Assembly (NCBI GenBank): GCA_903866275.1
Contig: CAIPMU010000007.1
Coordinates: forward strand, 1 to 64,000
DNA: 64,000 bases
From: Vampirovibrio chlorellavorus
Lineage (GTDB): Bacteria; Cyanobacteriota; Vampirovibrionia; Vampirovibrionales; Vampirovibrionaceae
Direction of reading: 5' to 3'
Each line of letters opens with the position of its first letter. Position 1 is the first letter of the stretch. Under the pieces are notes generated by a model that saw only the letters and a program-made list of their open reading frames with translations, did no database searches and was not told where the DNA came from. The translations under genes and the position numbers were made by a program. This document shows, piece after piece, positions 43,262-51,079 of the stretch.

Positions 43262-43984
43262 TTACTGTTTGAACTGGATGGCGGCTTGTTGGGTGCTGGT
43301 GCTGTTCACCTGATTGCGGGCATTTTTTACCCGTAAACAGGAGGGGCACTGACCGCATTGCACGTCGCTGCCCTCGTAGCAACTCCAGATCAGGTGCAGG
43401 GGGACATCCAGTTCCAGGGCACGCTGGATGATTTGGGTTTTATTCAGATGGCCCACCGGGGTTTCTACTTTCACGCCCGTGAGGGTGGAGTAGGAAAACA
43501 CGGTGCTGACCTGATCCCGAAATTCGGGGGTGTTGTCCGGGAAAGATTCGCCTTCTTCGGCGTTGGCCCCAAACACAATCGTTTGCACCTGCAAGGATTC
43601 CGCGAAACAGGCAGCAATATTCAGGAACAGGCCATTGCGATTGGGCACCCAGACCCGGTTCACATCAAACAGGGCCTCAGCCGAAACGGACGCATCAGTG
43701 GCCACACCCTGCTCGCGCAAAACCGAGAGGGGGGTAAGGGCCTGAGGCAAAAGATCAGCCAGCCATGGCAAGGCAATGGCCCGATGGGGAACCTGATAAT
43801 GATCCGCAATGGCGCGAGTGGCCTGCAATTCTTTTTTGGCGGCACGCTGCCCGTAATCCAGCGTGAGGGCACAAGCGACCGGCTGCCGAGTCAAGGTGTC
43901 CGCCAGAGCCACCGTGGAATCCAGACCACCGGACAGCAGCACAATGGCCCCTTCGGATACGGATTTTGATGCGGATAAACTCAT
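43262..43984 (-). CDS. queC: 7-cyano-7-deazaguanine synthase
   Basis: A 240-aa enzyme that makes preQ0, the precursor of the tRNA base queuosine. The ATP-binding PP-loop VLLSGGLDSTVAL lies near residues 15-27, YGQRAAKKELQA near 45, and VWVPNRNGLFLNIAACFAE near 120. The C-terminal zinc site is formed by C-x8-C-xx-C-xx-C (SCYEGSDVQCGQCPSCLR) near 207. ATG 43984 (MSLSASK) is chosen; the frame extends 13 codons upstream. No other que genes are in the window. Confidence 0.95.
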   Translation of the reverse strand: MSLSASKSVSEGAIVLLSGGLDSTVALADTLTRQPVACALTLDYGQRAAKKELQATRAIADHYQVPHRAIALPWLADLLPQALTPLSVLREQGVATDASVSAEALFDVNRVWVPNRNGLFLNIAACFAESLQVQTIVFGANAEEGESFPDNTPEFRDQVSTVFSYSTLTGVKVETPVGHLNKTQIIQRALELDVPLHLIWSCYEGSDVQCGQCPSCLRVKNARNQVNSTSTQQAAIQFKQ

Positions 43985-44204
43985 CGGGCAAGACTCCCAG
44001 CAAAACCAACAAAAACGGTGCAAAGCAGACGGTTAATCCCTAGAGATAAACACAAAGGCCACACCGAGTGCTTGCTCCATAAAATACCATCAAAAAACCC
44101 ATAAGCCCACATGCCCCATGCGATCCCCCCCCAACCCAGACAAATAACGCACTCGCGTAAGAAGGCACTCTTGAAACGCTTGAAAAACGGTCCCCAATCC
44201 TGCC

Positions 44205-44378
44205 TCACAAAAAAGAAAGCACGCCCGCTCACCAAAAAGGGCAACGCCCTTTTCATCCCCCCAAAAAAGCTGCCGCCGCCACGCGAAAGCAACGCACACT
44301 TGGCGGGGTTTGGGGAAAGCAGCTTCCCCAATGGGGGGTCGTTAGGGGGGGCTAGCCCCCCCCCTGACACCAATCAGC
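44205..44378 (+). repeat. Dispersed hairpin-rich repeat, copy 2
   Basis: About 174 bases between queC and the HEAT-repeat gene. The blocks are: ACAAAAAAG start, AAAGGGCAACGCCCTTTT (hairpin 1), GGGGTTTGGGGAAAGCAGCT and TTCCCCAATGGGG (hairpin 2), AGGGGGGGCTAGCCCCCCCC (hairpin 3), end GACACCAATCAGCC. The order and end match copy 1 (19406-19577). Confidence 0.75.
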
Positions 44379-44396
44379 CCGCACGCAAACAACGCG

Positions 44397-45422
44397 CTAA
44401 GGAATATACCCTTCCAACTCCTCACGCAAAAAGCGAGGAATATTCTCACGCGCCAAAAGCTCGTATATGGAGGCTTCTCCACCCAGCCGATAGACTGTGG
44501 CAATAGCGGCTTTGGCCACTTCATCGTTTTCATCGAAAATCCGGCTTTTCAGACCTTCCAGACAATCCTCATCACCCACGGCCCCCAGTGCTTCCACAGC
44601 GGCCAGACGGATTGAGGGCGCTTCATCCTGCAGTGCTTCCAACAAACTATCGGTGGCTTTGCGGTTAGGGCGACCAATGCGACCCACGGCTTCGATGATC
44701 TGTTCTTTCAAAAAGTTGAATTTATTGCGAATGCCGCGCTTGGATTCCAGCATATCGATCAAGGGTTCAATAGCGCGAATATCACCGAGCATGCCCAGCG
44801 CCTTGGCCACGGACTCCTTCAGGTAAACCGACTTTTCACGTTCATCAGCCAGAATATCGATCAGGGGCGTGACCGCAAACTCATCGCCCAACTTACCCAG
44901 GCTTTCGGCCACAGCCAGGCGCAAACGGTAGTTTTCATCACGGTTGTTCAAAATACTCATCATAGGGATAATCGCCCGGTTATCGGCGAGTTTGCCCAAC
45001 GCCTGGGCAGCGGCGCAGCGCAGACGCATGCTTTCATCGCCGTGGACAAAATCCACCGGTTCGGGACGATCGTAGAGATCAATATGAGTGCCCAACAGCA
45101 CGTCAATGATAGCCGGTACGCCATCTTCTGCTTTAATGCGACCCAGGACGCTCATGACATGGGTAATCACACGACTGTTGCGCTCCAGACGAATACAATC
45201 CAGCAGACAACTCATGCCCACTTCGGACAGATCGTTCAGGAGTAAATCACCCAGAGTCGAAATAGCTCGCAGACGCTGATCGACCGGGACTTGCTCCCGG
45301 GCCTCAATCACATCCACCAGCTCATATAGCCTTTTTGGAACAGCTTCCATTGGACTCCAAAATGAAGGTCTCTCTTTAAACCAATTTAACATCTTTTCAG
45401 CAGACAAAGCAGAGTCCCTCAC
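44397..45422 (-). CDS. HEAT-repeat protein
   Basis: A 341-aa soluble protein built of about eight HEAT/PBS-type repeats, each ~31 residues. Examples are CAAAQALGKLADNRAIIPMM, AVAESLGKLGDEFAVTPLID, SVAKALGMLGDIRAIEPLID and AAVEALGAVGDEDCLEGLKS. Such proteins act as scaffolds or, in Cyanobacteria, as phycobilin lyases; there are no phycobiliproteins expected here, so a scaffold role is more likely. GTG 45422 is used; ATG 45392 (MLNWFKE) is a possible later start. Confidence 0.88.
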   Translation of the reverse strand: MRDSALSAEKMLNWFKERPSFWSPMEAVPKRLYELVDVIEAREQVPVDQRLRAISTLGDLLLNDLSEVGMSCLLDCIRLERNSRVITHVMSVLGRIKAEDGVPAIIDVLLGTHIDLYDRPEPVDFVHGDESMRLRCAAAQALGKLADNRAIIPMMSILNNRDENYRLRLAVAESLGKLGDEFAVTPLIDILADEREKSVYLKESVAKALGMLGDIRAIEPLIDMLESKRGIRNKFNFLKEQIIEAVGRIGRPNRKATDSLLEALQDEAPSIRLAAVEALGAVGDEDCLEGLKSRIFDENDEVAKAAIATVYRLGGEASIYELLARENIPRFLREELEGYIP

Positions 45423-45816
45423 GCCTGTCTTACAGTTTTTGCAGTATGTTTTGCATAACAGCTGGTCACGGTAAGAAATCGTATTACTGGTTTACAACAC
45501 CTTGGAAAGTGAGCTGATTTTAGCAGGAACATCAGTTTGCAACACGATTCAAACAAAAAAGTTTACCCAAGCTCTACATTAATGCGGGTTTTCAGCTTCA
45601 ACTCTGTTAAGCACTTTTCAAGAGTCCCTATAAATATAAAAACCTTCTTGTTGATTGTAAATATTTGTAAACAAGGTTTAAACCATGAGTTTGTGGGCTT
45701 CCCCAAAGAGGGCAAGTCCTCAACTGATTAATTTTTGTAAAAAAAAACTTGCTCATGCGTATAATACCTAAAAGTGGAAAGTACAACTGTTTTGTGGGAA
45801 GTGTAGAGGAGTTAGT
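45423..45816. other. Intergenic AT-rich region
   Basis: About 394 bases without a supported gene. A TATAAT hexamer at 45760-45765, with TTGTAA at 45735-45740 (19-base gap), may be the promoter for the 75-aa gene downstream. I see no clear RNA gene. Confidence 0.4.
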
Positions 45817-46044
45817 GTGAGTACGATTGATCCATTTGAGAATGAGAGCATTGTCGTCGGCACTTTTAAGCGTTGGAGCGCATCAGCAGTGGAGTGTTAC
45901 ACGCGCAAGGCCAATTGTGACGGCTGTTACTACCAGAATTTCTTCTCCAGCAGAGCCTATGGATGCAAGATGCATCTGGCGGTTGAGCAGCTCATGGAGA
46001 GTTTAGGGGAACCCAGCAACAGCTTAATCAGCAAGTTCTCCTAA
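45817..46044 (+). CDS. Small four-Cys protein of unknown function
   Basis: A 75-aa protein from GTG 45817, with GAGGAG 5 bases upstream. Cys at 27, 34, 37 and 50 form C-x6-C-x2-C-x12-C, a likely zinc or Fe-S site, within VECYTRKANCDGCYY and YGCKMHLAVEQL. No signal peptide or membrane segment is visible. I do not recognise a family. A good terminator follows 23 bases after the stop, so it is a single-gene transcript. Confidence 0.7.
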   Translation: MSTIDPFENESIVVGTFKRWSASAVECYTRKANCDGCYYQNFFSSRAYGCKMHLAVEQLMESLGEPSNSLISKFS

Positions 46045-46067
46045 CCAAGACAACATACAAACCTTGC

Positions 46068-46105
46068 ATCAGGGCCAGACTGACAACAGTCGGCCCTGAT
46101 TTCGT
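46068..46105 (+). terminator. Rho-independent terminator after four-Cys protein gene
   Basis: ATCAGGGCC (46068-46076) pairs with GGCCCTGAT (46092-46100), with an inner AGACT/AGTC stem, followed by TTCGTT. The T run is short, but the stem is strong. Confidence 0.75.
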
Positions 46106-46380
46106 TGGAACCAACACCCTGCCTGGCCTCACCTGATAAATGCAATTCAACTCAAAATCAAAACAACGGGCATGCTTGCGAGAATTTAAAATCTGCGCCA
46201 AGATAAGCGGTACAAAAAAGTCAGCCCCCAATGGGTGGACTTCCCGATTTTTAATTGCAGCATCGCAACTTCCTATGTGGGAATGGGTGTTTCACGACAT
46301 CCCCACAACCACAATTACCTGCTTTCAACCCATACCCTTGTCAACTTCATTCTATCTATCCAGAAAAAAGGACTCGCCTC
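46106..46380. other. Intergenic region before four-helix membrane protein gene
   Basis: No supported gene. The open frame that begins at 46255 belongs to the following gene but is better started at ATG 46381. Confidence 0.35.
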
Positions 46381-46884
46381 ATGCACCCAACGCCCGTTCC
46401 CATTATGCCCTTTGTGGTTCTGACTTTATTATTGCTGCCCATTCGGTTGGCCAAAACGCAACTGAAAAATCTGGCCTTCTTCATCTGGCTGGTGGGCGGA
46501 TCCGTCTTGCTCTATCGCGGGTTTGATTTTTTAACCGAAGCGCCGGAGCACACCAATGCGCCTTTACTCGCCATTGTGGCCGCAGCGGCCCTGGCCATCG
46601 GCTATGGCAAAGGCAAATTTGTACTCTCTAAAACGTCGCGCAAAAACATTGATCGCATTAATGAGTTTACCGAACCCAAAAAACCCATTCAGGTTTACAG
46701 CCTCAGAAGCTGGATCATGATCAGCTTAATGGTAGGCATTAGCTTGGCCCTGACCGCACTAAACACCCCCCTATTGCTGCGCGGTGCAGTGAACCTGGGC
46801 ATTGGCTTTGGGTTGACTATTAGCAGTTTGGCTTATTTAAAAGCCGCAAACCATTCCAGTGAAAAAGAAATCATTGCAAACTAA
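46381..46884 (+). CDS. Hypothetical four-helix membrane protein
   Basis: A 167-aa protein from ATG 46381, with AAAAAAGGA upstream. Four hydrophobic helices are likely (about residues 7-20, 29-46, 60-76, and a pair near 108-150). A basic/acidic loop (RKNIDRINEFTEPKKPIQVY) lies between helices 3 and 4. No family is recognised. It stands alone between a terminator and a convergent membrane protein gene. Confidence 0.65.
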   Translation: MHPTPVPIMPFVVLTLLLLPIRLAKTQLKNLAFFIWLVGGSVLLYRGFDFLTEAPEHTNAPLLAIVAAAALAIGYGKGKFVLSKTSRKNIDRINEFTEPKKPIQVYSLRSWIMISLMVGISLALTALNTPLLLRGAVNLGIGFGLTISSLAYLKAANHSSEKEIIAN

Positions 46885-46915
46885 AAAACAAAACTCACAT
46901 CCAAACTCAAACAGG

Positions 46916-47326
46916 TTACCGCCACAGCCAAATCTCAAAAGCTGCAATAGAAAAACATGCAGCTGCCATAAATGGCCATGAGCTTTCAAAATGATACCAA
47001 GGCTCATCTGTAAAGCTGAATGAAACAGCAGCAATCAAAACAAAAATAAGCATTGGCACCATCACTGAAACCACTTTTCTTTGAGTTGCATTAAGCGGCG
47101 TCTTATTGAACAAAGACATCAAATACGTTACGCCACGAGCAACTATATTGATGAAAAACCGAATAAATAAACAACATAAAAGCACTCCAATTCCCCCACC
47201 CACGGAGTAAGAAACGTTATTCGTATTTCCAAAATCAATCAAAAACATTAAAACAGCCAAAAATGCAGCAATCACCCAAAAGACATTTTTCAAAACTTTC
47301 CACTCATGAATAACAGACATCTTCAT
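46916..47326 (-). CDS. Hypothetical membrane protein, AT-rich
   Basis: A 136-aa protein with about four hydrophobic helices and no family that I recognise. The gene is more AT-rich than its neighbours and uses rarer codons, which may mark recent acquisition. It starts MKMSVIHEWKVLKN and ends LWLWR. It is convergent with the 46381 gene. Confidence 0.5.
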   Translation of the reverse strand: MKMSVIHEWKVLKNVFWVIAAFLAVLMFLIDFGNTNNVSYSVGGGIGVLLCCLFIRFFINIVARGVTYLMSLFNKTPLNATQRKVVSVMVPMLIFVLIAAVSFSFTDEPWYHFESSWPFMAAACFSIAAFEIWLWR

Positions 47327-47399
47327 AAAATCTCAACTCATTTTTATACAAATATAAACCTTGCACTTGTCGCAAAGTAATAAACTCTATTAATAAACT

Positions 47400-47750
47400 C
47401 TATGCTTGCAAAAAAGCGCGTAAGGTGTCCGGATCAAACCCCTGATAGATTGAACCATCCGATTTCAGGATGAAGGGGCGCTTGATGAGGTTGGGATCTT
47501 CCAGCATTAAAGTCACGGCGGTTTTGGCATCGGGTAGGGTTTTCCCCAGGTTTTTTTCCTTGTAGATGGTGCTACGCGGGTTGAGGCTGGCTTTCACATT
47601 GGCCGGATCGATGGCTTGAGTCAATACCGTCCGGCTGGGGGGCTGGCTTTCGATGGGGATCTCTTCAAAGTCCACCGATTCGGCTTCCAGAAAGGCCTTG
47701 GCCTTTTGGCAGGTGATACAGCTCTTTTTTCCGTAAAATTTTAACGCCAT
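47400..47750 (-). CDS. ArsC/Spx-family thioredoxin-fold protein
   Basis: A 116-aa protein of the ArsC/Spx/YffB family. It has a C-I-T-C redox site near residues 11-14 (KSCITCQKAKAFLEA), a thioredoxin-like fold, NPRSTIYKEKNLGKTLPD near 60-77 and the cis-Pro region IKRPFIL near 90. Members reduce arsenate or act on RNA polymerase (Spx); the sequence does not settle which, and no ars genes adjoin. ATG 47750 (MALKFYG) is chosen over the start nine codons upstream, with AAGGAGG just before it. Confidence 0.88.
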   Translation of the reverse strand: MALKFYGKKSCITCQKAKAFLEAESVDFEEIPIESQPPSRTVLTQAIDPANVKASLNPRSTIYKEKNLGKTLPDAKTAVTLMLEDPNLIKRPFILKSDGSIYQGFDPDTLRAFLQA

Positions 47751-47788
47751 GAGCGGCCTCCTTGTGACTCTTTCCAAATGCAGGGTTA

Positions 47789-48553
47789 TTATAAGCCGTT
47801 TGGAATGTCCAGACTGCTTTTTTTACCGCAAAGCAACAAAGAACCGATCCGGGTACGGAAATCCACCACGTCTTCAATCTGGTTGTAACCCCAGCCCGGT
47901 TTGAATTGGGCGATATATTCTGAATCCAACGGAGCCGGGTTGAACAACCGGGCCGAGGTGACCGCCGTAAAGCCTGCCCGCTCAAACAGTGTTCGGTAAT
48001 CGCGGGCGCTGTAGAGATGCATAGGCAGATCAATCAGCTCATTCCAGATGTGGCAATACGGATTTTCGGCGAAGTAATCCACCATCACCCACACCGACCC
48101 GCCGGGACGCAAGACCCGATGCCATTCCTTCAGCGCGGCCAAGGGGTCGGGCAGGTAATACAGGGCCTCCACCGAAAGCACCCGATCCCAGTGATCGGCC
48201 TCAAACGGCAAGGCATCGGCAGCACTCACCGCAAAGCGCACTTGTGGCGGATTATCCGGGTGCCGGGTCGCCTGATCAATCATTGCTGGTGAAACATCCA
48301 CCCCTTCAGCCCTTCCGCCGGGGGAGACTCGCTGAACCATCGCCCGCACGGCATAACCATTCCCGCAGCCCACATCCAGACAGGTCATGCCCGGCTGAAG
48401 CCCCATGCGATCAATAATTTGGGTCACCATCGGCCAATGGCCTTTGGCCATGGACTCGCCCTTGCCCGCCAACGCCCAACGGTCAAACAACGCAGCCGCC
48501 GCACCGGAATTCGGCGTCAAAGTAGTGTCAGGACTCTGGATTTGCGGTTGCAT
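47789..48553 (-). CDS. Class I SAM-dependent methyltransferase
   Basis: A 254-aa methyltransferase of the Methyltransf_11/UbiE-like superfamily. Motif I is CLDVGCGNGYAVRAM near residues 58-72, motif post-I VDVSPAMIDQA near 85, and motif II ALPFEADHWDRVLSVEALYY near 114-133, followed by WHRVLRPGGSVWVM. The substrate is unknown. Its ATG overlaps the stop of the rhodanese gene by one base (TAATG), so they are coexpressed. Confidence 0.88.
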   Translation of the reverse strand: MQPQIQSPDTTLTPNSGAAAALFDRWALAGKGESMAKGHWPMVTQIIDRMGLQPGMTCLDVGCGNGYAVRAMVQRVSPGGRAEGVDVSPAMIDQATRHPDNPPQVRFAVSAADALPFEADHWDRVLSVEALYYLPDPLAALKEWHRVLRPGGSVWVMVDYFAENPYCHIWNELIDLPMHLYSARDYRTLFERAGFTAVTSARLFNPAPLDSEYIAQFKPGWGYNQIEDVVDFRTRIGSLLLCGKKSSLDIPNGL

Positions 48554-48945
48554 TAGCGGTTGTTGTCATAATCAAGGGCGGGATACGGTTTTTCTTTCCA
48601 TTGCTTGTAGCCGCCTTGGAGGGAGTACACATGCTCATAACCCATCTGCTGCAAGACATCGGCCGCCATCGCGGAACGACCGCCGCCCCCGCAATAGGCG
48701 ACCACCGTTTTCCGCCGATCGGGTACGGCGTCTTCAACTTCCAGTTCCAGCACGCCCCGCGGGATGTTCACCGAGTTTTCAATGCGCGAGTGGGCGTGAT
48801 CGTTGGATTCACGCACATCCAGAATGACCATCTCCTTGCCGGCGGCCAGCCATTGACGAAACTCCTCTTGGGTGACTTCATGGATGCGGGTTTTGGCATC
48901 CGCCACAAAATCCTTCCAGGTTTTATGCTGCTGAATCTGGCTCAT
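48553..48945 (-). CDS. Rhodanese-like sulfurtransferase
   Basis: A 130-aa single-domain rhodanese. The CH2A motif VILDVRESNDHAHSRIENS lies near residues 40-58, and the active site loop YCGGGGRS (Cys near 84) near 83-90, then QGGYKQWKE. It transfers sulfane sulfur, or may serve as a carrier. It is coupled to the methyltransferase gene downstream. Confidence 0.92.
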   Translation of the reverse strand: MSQIQQHKTWKDFVADAKTRIHEVTQEEFRQWLAAGKEMVILDVRESNDHAHSRIENSVNIPRGVLELEVEDAVPDRRKTVVAYCGGGGRSAMAADVLQQMGYEHVYSLQGGYKQWKEKPYPALDYDNNR

Positions 48946-49090
48946 GGGGAAAGGGCTCCTTGCTTTTGGGGATATGAATCAGCCCTATTCTACTGCCAAA
49001 ATCATCCCAAGGGCATTATCAGGGTGGCTAATCCTAAGCCTATTTTAAATTCGGCCCAGCCTTAAAAACATCTATTTTTGAAACTCACCC

Positions 49091-49117
49091 TCAAGTTTTT
49101 CAAAATGCATACGATAA
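49091..49117 (+). promoter_or_regulatory. Sigma-28-type promoter for pilin-like gene 4
   Basis: TCAAGTTT (49091-49098), 11 bases, TACGATAA (49110-49117). It is one base off the sigma-28 -35 consensus and two off the -10, and lies 34 bases before ATG 49152. Confidence 0.72.
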
Positions 49118-49151
49118 TAGAATAAAGAACATTGACACAAGGAACGGTTTA

Positions 49152-49754
49152 ATGTTACCCCCCCCCCGAAACCGTCATAAAGGCTTCACGCTGGCCGAAC
49201 TCTTAATTTCGCTGGCCATTCTGGGGGTGATTGCCACGTTTGTGATTCCCAAGATCATTGTCAACAGCCAAAACAGCACCTATAACTCAGCGGTTCTGGA
49301 AGCTGCCGGTACAGTTTCGGGAGCCTATCAACGCTATCAATCCCAAAATCAGATCACTGCCAGCTTTAGCATTAAAGATCTCACTGCTTATTTAAACTAT
49401 ATTGCTGTGGATACCAGCAGCACCGTTGTTTCCTGGCAAACAAGTACCACCTTCACTTGCAGTGCAACAGCACCGTGCCTCAAGCTCCATAATGGCAGTA
49501 GTTTACAATATTGGGCAACAATCGATAGCTTTGGCGGAACCAGCACCATCAACGCCGTGCCCTTCTTGGTGGATCCCGATAGCAAAGTAACGGACGGCAC
49601 CACCAATGGACCTGGAAAAGCCGTCGCGTTATGGCTTTACGCCGATGGGCATATTGGAGATTACGGGAACATGAGAGCCGGAACCACATACACCGGAGGT
49701 TCCAGTACCAGCTCCTTACCCAGCCGGATCCCACCTTGGTTCCACTGGAATTAA
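49152..49754 (+). CDS. Type IV pilin-like protein, paralogue 4 (C10 tract, in frame)
   Basis: A 200-aa prepilin. ATG 49152 has AAGGA 8 bases upstream; ATG-TTA is followed by ten C, encoding Pro-Pro-Pro and part of Arg, in frame here. The short leader MLPPPRNRHKG precedes FTLAELLISLAILGVIATF. The mature part shows TCSATAPCLKLHNGSSL, LVDPDSKVTDGTTNGPGK and the end IPPWFHWN, as in paralogues 1 and 2. The 5' untranslated region is nearly identical to that of paralogue 2. A gain or loss of one C would truncate the product, so phase variation is likely. Confidence 0.85.
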   Translation: MLPPPRNRHKGFTLAELLISLAILGVIATFVIPKIIVNSQNSTYNSAVLEAAGTVSGAYQRYQSQNQITASFSIKDLTAYLNYIAVDTSSTVVSWQTSTTFTCSATAPCLKLHNGSSLQYWATIDSFGGTSTINAVPFLVDPDSKVTDGTTNGPGKAVALWLYADGHIGDYGNMRAGTTYTGGSSTSSLPSRIPPWFHWN

Positions 49755-49783
49755 GGCTTTATTTATTCTAACCCCATCTAGGT

Positions 49784-50224
49784 TTAACGGATAAACAGTT
49801 CCAGGTTGAAGTAACCCAGATGCGTATCGCCGCTCCAGAGTTCGTATAGAATCTCGATAATGCCGCCTTCGGGAGTTAAAGCGTAATCCAGTTTTTTGGT
49901 AAAGTTGCGGCAGATCAGCGAAGCCCCACCGTAAAAGTACTGGCTGGCATACCATTCGTTCATGGAGAACGTCTGGCGGCTGTGCACTTCGCCAATTTTG
50001 ACCACGGAGATGGCATTTTTGGAAATCTTGATGGTGGTCGTCACCTTCTTTTCGCGCAACATGGTGTCAAAGGCGAGAATATAGGTATCTTTGTCCACCT
50101 GATAGAGCGAGCCCAGGGCTTCCTCTTCGATTTCGAAGGGGTCGTAGCCATTCACGGATTGGGTCTGGCAGATGTCCACCATCACCATCTTTTTAATCTT
50201 TTTCAAATCACTCATTGCACTCAC
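49784..50224 (-). CDS. DUF1934 family protein
   Basis: A 146-aa beta-barrel-like protein with the DUF1934 pattern: TTTIKISKNAISVVKIGEV near residues 62-80, YASQYFYGGASLIC, then KKLDYALTPEGGIIEILYEL near 109-128 and LGYFNLEL at the end. The family (YwiB in Bacillus) is of unknown function and lipocalin-like. The start could be ATG 50224 or 50215 (MSDLKKIK). Confidence 0.8.
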   Translation of the reverse strand: MSAMSDLKKIKKMVMVDICQTQSVNGYDPFEIEEEALGSLYQVDKDTYILAFDTMLREKKVTTTIKISKNAISVVKIGEVHSRQTFSMNEWYASQYFYGGASLICRNFTKKLDYALTPEGGIIEILYELWSGDTHLGYFNLELFIR

Positions 50225-50375
50225 CTAAATCTCGCTGTTGACGATTTTTGAATAGGCCAAAATTGACCCGCACTTGGGGTATCGGCCACCAGCCGATAAA
50301 TCTTTAATGCCCAGCCTCACTTTTTTACAAAAAAGGGATTAATCTCCACCAATTGGACCACTCACCGGGGGACTC

Positions 50376-50882
50376 TCACTTGTGATACGGCTCGCCTCGC
50401 CGAATTTTGAAGGCGCGATACAGTTGCTCCAGCAATATCAGCCTGACCATAGGATGCGGAAAGGTCATACGAGACAATGCAACCGTCCACTGACACTGGT
50501 TTAACACTGACGAATGCAAGCCTAACGGCCCGCCCACAATGAATATAATAGGCCCCGAGTCGGTGGCTGGAATACCTCCGTTTGATGGATCTCCCCCCAG
50601 ACGATCAAACAATGCGGCGCAAAACTTCTCGGAAGTCAGCTCATCCCCGCGCTCTGAGAGCGCAATGGCGTAACTGGCCTTGGCCATATATGGCAAAATG
50701 CGCTGGGCCTCTTTTTCCATAATTTGCTGCGGGGTTTTAGAAGGCAAAATCGGCTCGTCCGGCACCTCGACCACCGTCACCGAGGCATACGCCTTGAGGC
50801 GTTTAAGATAATCCTCAATACCGGGGGCCAGATAAGAAAACCCGGTTTTCATGCGGCCAACGGCAATAATTTGAATTTGCAT
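50376..50882 (-). CDS. rlmH: 23S rRNA pseudouridine-1915 N3-methyltransferase
   Basis: A 168-aa SPOUT-class RNA methyltransferase. N-terminal IIAVGRMKTGF near residues 5-15, the knot region IIFIVGGPLGL near 108-118 and the C-terminal SRMTFPHPMVRLILLEQLYR and RAFKIRRGEPYHK are the RlmH hallmarks. It modifies helix 69 of 23S rRNA. An insertion near residues 88-103 makes it slightly longer than the E. coli protein (155 aa). Confidence 0.96.
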   Translation of the reverse strand: MQIQIIAVGRMKTGFSYLAPGIEDYLKRLKAYASVTVVEVPDEPILPSKTPQQIMEKEAQRILPYMAKASYAIALSERGDELTSEKFCAALFDRLGGDPSNGGIPATDSGPIIFIVGGPLGLHSSVLNQCQWTVALSRMTFPHPMVRLILLEQLYRAFKIRRGEPYHK

Positions 50883-51079
50883 GGGGGCGATTAATCCCTA
50901 AAGTCAACAGTTCGGCGCTAAATTAAAATTGACGCAACCCGCTCAACCTCCAAAAGACTGAGACGAGGCCACAACATTTAGACCTATTTGGCAGGCCCAT
51001 TTGGGACACTAGGATTTTAATCCAGTATCCATCCCGGCTATACTATTGCAAACCCCTGTTTGAATGGAGCGTATCAATC

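Noticed and set aside
45537-45731. 64-codon open frame upstream of the four-Cys protein
   Set aside because: Start lacks a ribosome-binding site, composition is unlike the neighbours and no protein family is suggested.
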